From Marinithermus hydrothermalis DSM 14884 (GTDB taxonomy: Bacteria; Deinococcota; Deinococci; Deinococcales; Marinithermaceae), in contig NC_015387.1 of the NCBI RefSeq assembly GCF_000195335.1, forward strand, positions 1-64,000: 64,000 bases of DNA. The letters run 5' to 3'. Below the pieces are notes generated by a model. It had not been told where the DNA came from, did no database searches, and worked only from the letters and a program-made list of their open reading frames with translations. Shown piece after piece: positions 46,888 through 54,463 of the stretch. The stretch's first letter is position 1. Each line of letters opens with the position of its first letter. Made by a program: the position numbers and the translations under genes.

Positions 46888-48538
46888 CAGGAGGTTCAAA
46901 CAGTTGGAAAATAGCCGCTAACAGGCTACACTAACGCTCAAGTGAAGCCTCTTCTCAGGAGGTTTCATGCGGGGGAAAAGGAAGCCCTCCAATAAAGAGG
47001 CGTTCTACGTGGGCGTCCAGGCCAAGCTCGTCTTCCTTTCCCAAGAGGACAAGCGGGCGGTCCTGGACCTCATGCGTAGGTTTTCTTCCGCCGTGCGCTT
47101 CGCCTACAACCGGCTTCTGGAGGGGAAGCCCCGCGAGGAACTCAAGCGGCGGGATGGGCCCCTCTGCACCCTCTTCGGCCTCAACACCCGCTACGCTGAC
47201 GACGCCGTCCTGAAGGCGCAAGGCGTCCTGGACTCCGCCCGGGAGCTTGGGGTGAACCCCAAGAAGGTGGTCTTCGGCGGGAGGCGGCTTTTTCTCTCCC
47301 TCTCCAACAGGCACAGCCTCAAGCTCCTCGGGCAGAGGAAACGGAAGTGGAGGGAGAAGCGGCAAGGGCTTCTGTACTCCCGGGGGACAAGACAAAGGGC
47401 GGAAACCTCAACCTGCGGCTCGTGGTCAGGGACGGGGCCCTGTGGCTCTGGATCAACCTCGGGAACGGCCCCCACGTCAAGGCCCTGGTGAAGACCTCCC
47501 ACCCCGACCTGGGGAAGCTCCTTGAGAGGATCTATGCTTCCGAGGCCTACAACGTGGAGCTGAGGCTTAGGGACGGGGGAGTCTACGCTCACATCACCTG
47601 GGAAGAAGCCTTGCCACCTTTGGCGGCCACCAAGGAGAAGGGCGTACTCGCCCTGGACGTGAACGCCGATCCCTACCACCTCGCCCTGGCCCTGGTGCGT
47701 CCCGACGGAAACCTGAGGCACCGCTTTACGATCTCCCTGGAAGGGGTGGACCGGGCTCCCAACCGTGGGGCCAAGGAGATCCTCCTCTGGAGGGTGGCCC
47801 ACGAGGTAGCGGATTTCGCCTTAGCTAACGGTGTCGCCATCGCCACGGAACGCCTCAAGTACCTGCGCAAGTCCCGGAGGGGCGACGGTTCTGGGCGTTT
47901 CTTCCGCGGGAAGCAGCACCGCTTCGCGTACGCTTCCCTCCTGCGGAAGATCCACGCTTTGGCGAAGAAAAAAGGCGTGGAGGCCATCCAGGTGAACCCC
48001 GCCGACACCTCCATCATCGGGATGCTGAAGTACGCCCCTTTGCTTTCCCTCTCCAAGGACGCGGCGGCCGCCTACGTGATCGGGCGGAGGGCTCTCGGTT
48101 TTAAGGAAGAACTCCCTAAGGCCTACGAGAAGCTTCTTCAGGACGAGGTTTTCCAAGAGCAGGCCAAGGCCTTTTACGAAAAGCTACGCCGAGACCTTCA
48201 AGCGCGGAGGAAGCATGAGAAGAATCCTTACCTGAGAAATCGCCTCACGAGGGAGATCGGAAAGGCAAAGCGAGCTTTGGAGCTTCTGTCAAGCCCGCGA
48301 GGCGAGCCGGGGAGCCGCAAGAAGTCAACCGAGGGAAGGAACTTCTACGGCGTTAATCCCTGGCGAGTCTTGCGGGTAGGCCTCTTTCTTCCCCTCCTTG
48401 GGCGAGAGGTGCCGGGAGATCTCTCGCCTCTCAAGCCCGTCCTTGCCCAAGGACCGTGGGAGAGGGGGAAGATCGGCCTAGGTCCTCATCCTGGTGGAGG
48501 GCCGGAGTGCGCTAATGTGCGCTCCGCTTGACCAGGAG
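46888..48538 (+). mobile_element. IS200/IS605-type element carrying only tnpB
   Basis: About 1.65 kb between two CAGGAG repeats (46888-46893 and 48533-48538), either of which can be the junction. A subterminal hairpin TAGCC-GCTAACA-GGCTA lies at 46912-46928. No tnpA is present, so it is non-autonomous (IS1341 type). The tnpB stop is 2-8 bp from the right end, the usual place where the omega guide RNA runs out of the element. Confidence 0.82.
46967..48531 (+). pseudogene. TnpB (RNA-guided nuclease family), frameshifted
   Basis: An N-terminal frame (46967 to ~47386, MRGKRKPSNKEAFYVGVQ...) and a C-terminal frame (from ~47387 to 48531) are separated by a one-base shift at a run of five G (47382-47386). 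One extra G would join YSRG to DKTKGGNLNLRLVV. RuvC-type residues remain: Asp in LALDVNADPYHLAL, Glu in AIATERLKYLRK and Asp in LSKDAAAAYVIGRRALG. The usual four-Cys zinc finger between the last two is absent, as I recall for Thermus TnpB. Slippage, decay or an assembly error could explain the shift. Confidence 0.85.
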
Positions 48539-48925
48539 TGGCAAGCCCTATTCTCACGTCAGGTTGGGGTGGGGAAGAAGCCCTCCAAGCGCAAGACGCG
48601 TGACCGGCTTTCTCGTGGGTTGCGTACGCCAGAGAACGCCTTCCGCCAACCGATCCTCGAGGCCCTCGTGGAATTGGGGGGGAGCGCACCTGTCAACGAT
48701 GTGCTGGAGCGCGTGCAGCAAAAGATGGCGCATGTCCTCAATGAGTATGACTACCAGCCGCTGCCCTCGGATCCGCGGTCGGCGCGTTGGCGCAATACGG
48801 CCCAGTGGTGCCGGAATGCCTTGGTCCGGGAAGGCCTGATGAAGTCCGATTCTCCCTACGGGATCTGGGAGATCTCAGAACAGGGCAGGGAAGCCCTGCG
48901 TTTGGCTAAGAATGAGGCCCCGTAA
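48539..48925 (+). pseudogene. C-terminal winged-helix fragment of the interrupted gene
   Basis: 128 codons of the interrupted gene, downstream of the TnpB element. The frame stays open back to an ATG at 48494 inside the element's right end, so a hybrid protein could in principle be made. The domain (from about LRTPENAFRQPILEALVEL to ISEQGREALRLAK) is intact. Confidence 0.75.
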
Positions 48926-48960
48926 AAGGGGTTTTCTAAAACTCGCGTGTGAGAGAGCCG

Positions 48961-48985
48961 AGGCCCGGCGAGAACCGCCGGGCCT
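48961..48985. terminator. Hairpin between convergent genes
   Basis: A 10-bp perfect stem AGGCCCGGCG / CGCCGGGCCT with loop AGAAC, between the winged-helix fragment (plus) and the 188-residue gene (minus). No clear T-run on either side. Confidence 0.5.
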
Positions 48986-48997
48986 CCTAGGAAGCGC

Positions 48998-49564
48998 CTA
49001 CGGGCGGTGCGGGGCTGGCGGTTCCGGGGGCTCGGGGCGCGTAGGGTGGTCCTCCTCCGAGCCCGGGGTGTCCTCCTCCTCCGGTTCGGGGTGGCCGCGC
49101 CTGGCGACCGCTTCGGTCGCCTCAGCGTTCCCCCGGCTCGAGGCCTCGACCGCCCGCGCGAGGGCCTCCTGGGCTTCGGGAGGCACCCGGTTCAGGAGGG
49201 CCTCGAGGACCTCCAGGTGGCGGCGTGTGGCCTCGTCCACGATCGCGACCACCTCCTCGCTACGGGAACCGGCGGCCTCCAGGGCCTCGGCCGCCCGCGC
49301 GAGGGCCGCCTGGTAGGTCTCCAGGTCGGGGTGTGCCGCCTCCAGCTCGGCCAGGACCTCGCTCGCGTAGTACAGCCAGAGCAGCCCCCGCTGGAGGGGG
49401 TCCTGGACGTGCTCGATACGTTCGGGGGTGGGGGCTTCGAGGTACGCGGCCGGCAGGTACTGGGCGAGGGCCGCGCGCACCTCGGCGAGCGGGTCGTGCG
49501 CGGCCAGGCCGAACGAAACGGCCAGTACGGCTAGGGTAGCTGCGAGCCACTTGGGTTTCGGCAT
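48998..49564 (-). CDS. Secreted helical protein of unknown function
   Basis: 188 residues from the ATG at 49564 (GAGGTG upstream). A signal peptide ends in GLAA near residue 22. Most of the mature protein is helical and Ala/Glu/Leu-rich (QRGLLWLYYASEVLAELEAAHPDL). The tail of ~40 residues is Pro/Glu-rich and probably disordered. It recalls DUF5667-type proteins (resistance of predator/anti-sigma neighbourhoods) only in overall layout; I do not claim a family. A promoter candidate, TTGATT-16-TAATAT, lies at 49698-49671 on the minus strand. Confidence 0.65.
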   Translation of the reverse strand: MPKPKWLAATLAVLAVSFGLAAHDPLAEVRAALAQYLPAAYLEAPTPERIEHVQDPLQRGLLWLYYASEVLAELEAAHPDLETYQAALARAAEALEAAGSRSEEVVAIVDEATRRHLEVLEALLNRVPPEAQEALARAVEASSRGNAEATEAVARRGHPEPEEEDTPGSEEDHPTRPEPPEPPAPHRP

Positions 49565-49862
49565 TGCGCTCACCTCCAGCTTCGAGGGTAGGACCTCGAG
49601 GTAAACGCGGAGTTAATCGAGGGGGGAACCGCGGATCATTCGAGGTGTGGTTGCCTCGTTCGGAGCATTGATATTAAATGGAAGTGCTCTAGAATCAAAT
49701 CGATAAAATGATTGCGTCCCCGCGAAGAAGAGGGCAGGATGAGGCGGCCGCTTGCTTTGGGTTTTCCCCTGCAACCAACCGCTTCTTCGCTCTCAGAGAG
49801 GGGCGGCGTGGAGAGTGGCCTTGGCGCTCCTGTTGCTGTGCACGCGCTGGGGACGGGGAGCG
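49565..49862. other. Intergenic region with an A+T-rich island
   Basis: 298 bp between the secreted-protein gene and the kinase gene. Positions 49655-49715 are markedly A+T-rich (GCATTGATATTAAATGG..., AATCAAATCGATAAAATG) and may include the promoter for the secreted-protein gene. GCGAAGAAG (near 49720) and CTTCTTCGC (near 49784) form a distant inverted repeat. No convincing gene is seen. Confidence 0.5.
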
Positions 49863-51710
49863 TTACCCCTCGCGGAACACGTAGAGCGTCCCCGACAGGT
49901 CCGCCACGTAAAGGGCGTCCCGGTAGGGGAAGGGCGCGGCCTGGATGGGGCCCATCCCCTCGGCCTGCCAAACCACCTCGCCGGTAGCGGCGCGAAAGGC
50001 GATGAGGCGGCCGTCCTCCGTGGCGGCGTACAGGTGATTCTGCGCGAGGGAGAGGCTCGCGGTCAGGCGGCCGAGCTCCGCGCGCCACACCTCGTCCCCG
50101 GTGCGGAGGTCCAGGGCGTACAGGACGCCGCTCCACCCGCCGACGTAGACCCGGCCGTGCCCGACGGCGGGGCTGCCCCAGAGCTCGCCCTCCACGTCGT
50201 ACGTCCAGAGCACCTCGCGCCGGAGGGGATCGAACCCGTGCACCTCACCGGCCCAGGTGGGGAGGATGAGCACCCCGTCCGCGGCGGGCAGGTGCGCGTG
50301 AATGGGGCCGGTTTCGACCTTGTAGCGCAACTGGCCCGTGGGGGGGTCCAGGGCGTACATCCAGCCGTTCTCGCTCGCTATGAAGAGCAAGCCGCGGTAC
50401 AGGGTGGGGCCGGCGGTAAGGTGCCCGCCGGCCTCAAAGGCCCAGCGCACCGCACCCTGGAGGTCCAGGGCGTACAGGTGGCCGTCGCGGCTGGGCACGT
50501 AGGTGAGGCCCGCAGCCGAAAGGGGGCTGGCGGTGATCTCGGCGCGGGTCTCGTAAGCGTGGTGTTCCGCGCGGCGCTCGGGGTCCCACACGCGGAAAGC
50601 GCCGTCCCAAGAAGCGTACGCTACGCGATCCGGGGCGAGCAGGGCAGGGGCGGTGACCTCGTCCTTGGCGGGCAGGCGGGCCTCGAGGCGCAGGGGATGG
50701 GTGCGGATCAGGAGGAGTTCGTGGGCGCTGGTGCCGAGGGCTAGGATGCCTTCGTGCGCGACGGGTTCGGCAGGCCAGGCGACCTCACCGCCAAGCTTGA
50801 GGCTGCCCGCGAGTTGGAGCCGCTCGGGGTCCGGGGGGCCGTCGGGGTAGTGCCCGCTGCGGTTCGCGCCGGCGCGGGCCGTTCCGTAGAGTTCTTCCTT
50901 GAGGGTTTGGATGATCCGGGCGAGCTGAGCGTGCGCGAGGGCGGCGTTGGCGGGGCGTTCCGTGGGGGTTTTGGCGAGCAGCCGGGTCACGAAGCGCGCG
51001 AGGGCGTCGGGAATCGCGGGGTTCTGGGCTTGTGGGGGAGGGGGGGGTTCGTAGACGTGCTGGTAAAGGATCGCTTGGTCGTTTTCGCCCTCGAAGGGAG
51101 GGCGTCCGGTGAGGGTGCGGTAGAGGACCGCGCCGAAGCTGTACAGGTCGGCCTGGGGGGTGAGGGGTGCGCCTTTGGCTTGCTCCGGGGCCATGTACTG
51201 GGGGGTGCCGAGGGTGTAGCCGGTGCGGGTGAAGTGCCGCGTGGCGTCGGTCAGGTAGGCGAGGCCGAAGTCCATGACTTTGGGGTGGCCTTCCCGGGTG
51301 GTGAGGATGTTGCGGGGGGTGAGGTCGCGGTGGATGACCCCCTGGCCGTGCAGGTACTCGAGGGCCTCGAGGACGCGGAGGGCGGCCTCGAGGAGGCGGA
51401 GGCCTTCGGGGCCGTGCTCGTAGGGGCCGAGTCGGTCGAAGCTGCCGCCTTCGACGAGCTCCATCACGAAGAAGGTGCGGCCTTCCTCTTCGCCGAGGTC
51501 GTAGATGTGGACGACGCCGGGATGGTTGAGGCGGGAGAGGGCTTGGATTTCGCGGGCGAAGCGCTGGCGTTCGGCGGGGTGTACGTGGGGGTAGAGAAGC
51601 TTGACGGCGACGTCGCGGTCTACGCGGTCGTCGTGGGCCTTCCAGACCTCGGCCATTCCCCCTTCACCGAGGGGCTCGAGGAGACGGTACCGACCGGCAA
51701 GCCGCTTCAC
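49863..51710 (-). CDS. Ser/Thr protein kinase with C-terminal PQQ-type beta-propeller
   Basis: 615 residues. Kinase domain ~8-265: glycine loop LGEGGMAEVW, ATP-binding Lys in VAVKLL, catalytic loop HRDLTPRNIL, metal-binding DFG in VMDFGLAYL and APE in MAPEQAKG. The catalytic loop has Thr where HRDLKPEN normally has Lys. The second half (~300-615) has repeated ~40-residue blades (VYVGGWSGVLYALDLRTGDEVWRAEL, used as a landmark) forming a WD40/PQQ propeller. There is no transmembrane segment, so unlike PknB/PknD the sensor is cytosolic. Leaderless GTG start, 6 nt after TACAAT (51722-51717). Confidence 0.9.
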   Translation of the reverse strand: MKRLAGRYRLLEPLGEGGMAEVWKAHDDRVDRDVAVKLLYPHVHPAERQRFAREIQALSRLNHPGVVHIYDLGEEEGRTFFVMELVEGGSFDRLGPYEHGPEGLRLLEAALRVLEALEYLHGQGVIHRDLTPRNILTTREGHPKVMDFGLAYLTDATRHFTRTGYTLGTPQYMAPEQAKGAPLTPQADLYSFGAVLYRTLTGRPPFEGENDQAILYQHVYEPPPPPQAQNPAIPDALARFVTRLLAKTPTERPANAALAHAQLARIIQTLKEELYGTARAGANRSGHYPDGPPDPERLQLAGSLKLGGEVAWPAEPVAHEGILALGTSAHELLLIRTHPLRLEARLPAKDEVTAPALLAPDRVAYASWDGAFRVWDPERRAEHHAYETRAEITASPLSAAGLTYVPSRDGHLYALDLQGAVRWAFEAGGHLTAGPTLYRGLLFIASENGWMYALDPPTGQLRYKVETGPIHAHLPAADGVLILPTWAGEVHGFDPLRREVLWTYDVEGELWGSPAVGHGRVYVGGWSGVLYALDLRTGDEVWRAELGRLTASLSLAQNHLYAATEDGRLIAFRAATGEVVWQAEGMGPIQAAPFPYRDALYVADLSGTLYVFREG

Positions 51711-51752
51711 GGCCCAATTGTACCGGATGCAGCTTGGGCCGTTCGGCGGGGA

Positions 51753-51983
51753 TTAGGCCTCTTGCTCCTCGTGCTCTTCTTCCGCGAGGGTCTTGAGGAG
51801 CTCGGCGAGGTCCGCTTTGCCTTCCTCGATCTCCCGGGCGATCTTCTGGATGGCGAGGCGCACGACTTCGGACTTCGAAACCAGGCGCTCGGGGCTGGAG
51901 AGCTCGTAGGCGGCTTTGGTGAGTAGCGCGTCCTGGTCCTCGCTGATGACCACCTGAAGTCGTTTTTTCTCTTTCTTGGGCAT
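51753..51983 (-). CDS. Ribbon-helix-helix (CopG-like) DNA-binding protein
   Basis: 76 residues from the ATG at 51983, with GGAGG upstream. The beta strand KRLQVVISEDQDALLTKAA is followed by two helices with SKSEVVRLAIQKIAREIEEG, typical of RHH repressors. The acidic tail may be disordered. No toxin gene is adjacent, so a free-standing regulator is more likely than an antitoxin. It lies 42 bp upstream of the kinase gene and may control it. Confidence 0.82.
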   Translation of the reverse strand: MPKKEKKRLQVVISEDQDALLTKAAYELSSPERLVSKSEVVRLAIQKIAREIEEGKADLAELLKTLAEEEHEEQEA

Positions 51984-52004
51984 ACCTCCCCCGCAGTACT
52001 CTTC

Positions 52005-52034
52005 ATTGTAGCACCTCACGGTAATGATTGACAA
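52005..52034 (-). promoter_or_regulatory. Promoter of the ribbon-helix-helix gene
   Basis: Minus strand: TTGTCA (52034-52029), an 18-bp spacer and TACAAT (52010-52005). A mobile element begins only 7 bp upstream of the -35. Confidence 0.65.
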
Positions 52035-52069
52035 TGATGTAGTGGTAGGGACTCATGTAAAAAAGTCGG

Positions 52070-53268
52070 TTGACTCAAAACTTGCACTTATGCACCCTGG
52101 GGATACCTATGCGCCAGGACCACTTGAAAGGGGCCGCTGGTTTCCCGTCTGATGACGGGTGCCATGACCCAAGCGGCCCTGTCCCTACTTTGGACCCTCC
52201 TGGCCCTTTTGCCAAGCCCCCACCTCCAGGAATCCCTCAAGGCCCTGCTCTTGCTCCTCCTCCACGGCCACGGCAAGGCCAGACCCCAGCACAGCCAGGT
52301 CAAGTCCCCCTCCGCCCTCTCTCGCTTCCTCAACCGCTACCCCTGGCCCACCCGCGCTCTCATCCGCCTGGCAAGAAAAGAGGCCGAGAAAGCCCTGGAC
52401 CGGGCCAGAAAGAAAAAAGGCCCCAAGCCCCGTCTCCTGGTGGTCCTGGACCTAGTCACTCTGGAGAAGCGGGGCCGTTTCCAGGCCCTGCCCCTCTCCT
52501 TTTTCACGGCAAGTGGGGACTCCATCTGGTGGTCCTCTACCTCGTCTACGGAGACCTCCGCATCCCTTGGGCCTACCGCCTCTGGCGGGGCAAGGGGGAG
52601 AAGGCCCTCTCCCGCCTGGCCCTAAGCCTCCTGGCCTCTCTGCCCCCCTGGATGCGCCGGGCCTTCCGGATACGGGTGGCCGCGGATGCGGCCTTTGGCA
52701 CCACCCGGTTCCTTTTCGGGGTGAAGCGGTTGGGTTTTGAAGCGGTGGTGGGGATGCGGCGGGACCGGAGGCTGCGGGAAGGGGGGAGGCTTGGGGGACC
52801 TCAGGCGGCAGGGGGAGCCGGGTCTACCTTTGGGGGCTTTCCTTCCCGGTCTGGGTGGCCTGGTACCGCTACCCCCTGCCCCAAGGGGGCTGGGAGTGGC
52901 GGTACGTGGTGGCCACCTTTCCCGCCACGCCCCGGACGGCGCTCACTTGGGGAAAGAGGCGGTTTGCCATAGAGCACTTCTTCCGCGCCGCGAAAAGCGA
53001 GTTCTCCCTGGGGCAGTTTGGGCAGCGGACGGCTTTGGGGGTGCACCGTTTTCTGGTGCTTTCCCTTCTGGCCTACCTGTTGGCCCACTGGGTGGGCATG
53101 GAGGGGAAGGAAGCTGGCGGGAGGCCAGGGAGCGGGCGGCGCGGGTTCTCTTGCCTGAGCTCGTGGTGCAGGTCGCCCTGCGGGAGCTCTATGCCCTGGG
53201 TCTCTGGCCGCCGGGGGAGGGGGTGAAGGTTTATGCGGGATATGCGGGAGGTGCAAGTTTTGAGTTGA
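52070..53268 (+). mobile_element. IS701-like insertion sequence, copy 2 (decayed)
   Basis: 1191-bp element at 52074-53264 with target duplications TTGA (52070-52073 and 53265-53268) and the same 14-bp terminal repeats as copy 1. Its target is the inner part of the zinc-ribbon element's terminal repeat, so it inserted after that element. It differs from copy 1 by five single-base homopolymer indels and one substitution found by eye. Confidence 0.95.
52152..53262 (+). pseudogene. IS701-like transposase, copy 2, frameshifted
   Basis: Compared with copy 1: T6 became T5 (52500-52504), G4 became G5 (52793-52797), G4 became G5 (52811-52815), G5 became G4 (53103-53106) and G6 became G5 (53213-53217). 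There is also a T-to-C change (52706) replacing Trp by Arg just after ADAAFGTT. The first deletion already ends the frame after ~120 codons, so no full-length enzyme is expected. Confidence 0.9.
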
Positions 53269-53269
53269 C

Positions 53270-54339
53270 CCTTTTATCCTCCCCACCAGGGGCCTCCACC
53301 AGCACTCTGGGGAAAGAGTTCCCGTAAGCCTTTCCCAGGGGCTCTTTTCCCCAATCCGCCGATGCCGCATCCGGTAAAGCCCCACCATCAACCAGGATTC
53401 CCCCACCTCCAGGCTCCGCAACACCCTCCGCCTGCGCCGCCGCCACAATCGCCCATGCCCTACCTCCGCCACGTTGTTTGTCCAAGGAGGCGGTACCTCG
53501 GCCCCCCAAGCCTCCTGCAACCCCTCCCAAGCCCCGCACCCAGCCCTCCAAGGCCTTACCCCACCGGGGCAGAAGCTCCTTCCAAAAGAACGCCTCCCTC
53601 TCCCCAGGCCCAAGCCCCCGCAGCACCCTCAGACCCTCCCGTATCTCCCCCCACGCCTTCCGGTCCACCTTGGCCCGTACCTCCCGCATCAGGTGGAAAG
53701 CGCACCGGGCCCCAAAGCAGCCTCCGCCCCCAACCAGCCCAACGCCTCCCCTACCTCCTGCGCCCCGTCCGAAACCACCCCCAGCCTTGGAGGTAACCTC
53801 CAAAGGAGCTCCCGCACCCGCTCGTAACGCCGCCGATGGCCAAGGTCTCCCCACAGCGGGCAACCCGTCCAAGCCTCAAAGTAAAGGTACCCGTACCCCT
53901 TGGGGCCCCGGCCAAAGGCCCATTCATCCACACTCCCCCAGTACACCCGCCCTCGGAGAAGACGGTTCTCCCGCTGAAGGAGCCGTTTGGCCCTGGCCCC
54001 CGCGGACCTGAGCCAGCGGAGGCGGGTGGGACGGGTGAGGGGGAAGCCCAGGTTCTTGGCGAGATCGTTTTGGACGCTTTCAGGGGCGCGATGGCTTGCG
54101 AGGATGAGGAAGTGCTCCTGGATGGAGATCGCGTACCAGCGGCTTCTAGGGCAGTCCTCCGGGTAGAGAGCTCGTTTCTGGCGCTTGCATTGGGCGCAGC
54201 GGATCCGTTTGACTCTGACTTCCTGGATGCCCCGAAAGGTGCGCAGCTTGCGTCTGCGGTAGCCCCCGCTCTCCTCACGGGTGGCTCCGCAGTGGGGACA
54301 GGGTACGATGGAGCTCGGGGAGTCCTCAGTCGGCTTCAT
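53270..54339 (-). pseudogene. Zinc-ribbon DDE transposase, frameshifted and truncated
   Basis: The N-terminus (from 54339) has a zinc ribbon (VPCPHCGATRE ... IRCAQCKRQKRAL), then Asp in WGSVDEWAFGRG and Asp in LGVVSDGAQEVGEAL. Near 53705-53720 the frame shifts to one reading CFGARCAFHLMREVRAKVD. Near 53525-53545 it shifts again to PWTNNVAEVGHGRLWRRRRRR, with the likely catalytic Glu. The last residues were cut off by IS701-like copy 2; without it the frame would end in the terminal repeat. At least two frameshifts, so not functional. Confidence 0.82.
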
Positions 54340-54418
54340 GGCAGAACCAGACTAAGGGCTCCCCTCTTACTCAACCGAGTTTTTTACATGACCCAGTGGT
54401 AGGGTAGACTACAGTTAA

Positions 54419-54436
54419 GCATGATGTGTATCATGC
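54419..54436 (+). promoter_or_regulatory. Perfect inverted repeat upstream of murA
   Basis: GCATGAT-GTGT-ATCATGC, 7-bp perfect arms with a 4-bp centre, 28 bp before the murA start. It looks like a dimeric repressor operator; the regulator is unknown. Confidence 0.6.
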
Positions 54437-54463
54437 TCAAGCGTATATAGGAGGCGGGTACAG

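Larger units (their letters stand above)
45512..48925 (+). pseudogene. Winged-helix (Mrr-N-like) gene interrupted by two insertion sequences
   Basis: Three pieces belong to one gene: 45512-45584 (MDKNEVNEAFEILLEEIE...), 46781-46893 (NESGAEAFRQKDDEKASKIL...) and 48539-48925 (WQALFSRQVG... to the stop). Deleting the IS701-like copy with one TTAA, and the TnpB element with one CAGGAG, joins them in one frame of 190 codons without a stop. The N-terminal half is a helical domain. The C-terminal half (VNDVLERVQQKM, then YGIWEISEQGREAL) is a winged helix like the N-terminus of Mrr-type restriction proteins. Function unknown. The first piece keeps its promoter and ribosome-binding site. The break is recent: no other mutation is needed to restore the frame. 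Confidence 0.88.
52041..54404 (-). mobile_element. Zinc-ribbon DDE insertion sequence interrupted by IS701-like copy 2
   Basis: The element spans 52051-54394 and is flanked by the direct repeat AGTGGTAGGG (52041-52050 and 54395-54404). Its terminal inverted repeats read TCATGTAAAAAAGTCGGTTGA at the left (52053-52073) and the same with one mismatch at the right, a 21-bp repeat. Subtracting the nested 1191-bp IS and its duplication leaves about 1.15 kb. Family uncertain: IS256/ISH6-like or a relative with an N-terminal zinc ribbon. It lies between the RHH gene and murA. Confidence 0.88.

Noticed and set aside
48494-48925. Independent gene with its own start inside the TnpB element end
   Set aside because: The frame joins exactly to the upstream fragments of the winged-helix gene once the element is removed; the first residues derive from the element.
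49663-49715. A+T-rich island as a mobile-element scar
   Set aside because: No paired terminal repeats or target duplication could be found; kept only as a possible promoter.
51753-51983. RHH protein as antitoxin of a toxin-antitoxin pair
   Set aside because: No small toxin-like gene lies on either side; the neighbour is the kinase gene.
53340-54011. Plus-strand Pro-rich open frames
   Set aside because: They are antisense to the zinc-ribbon transposase and have only low-complexity Pro/Ser composition.
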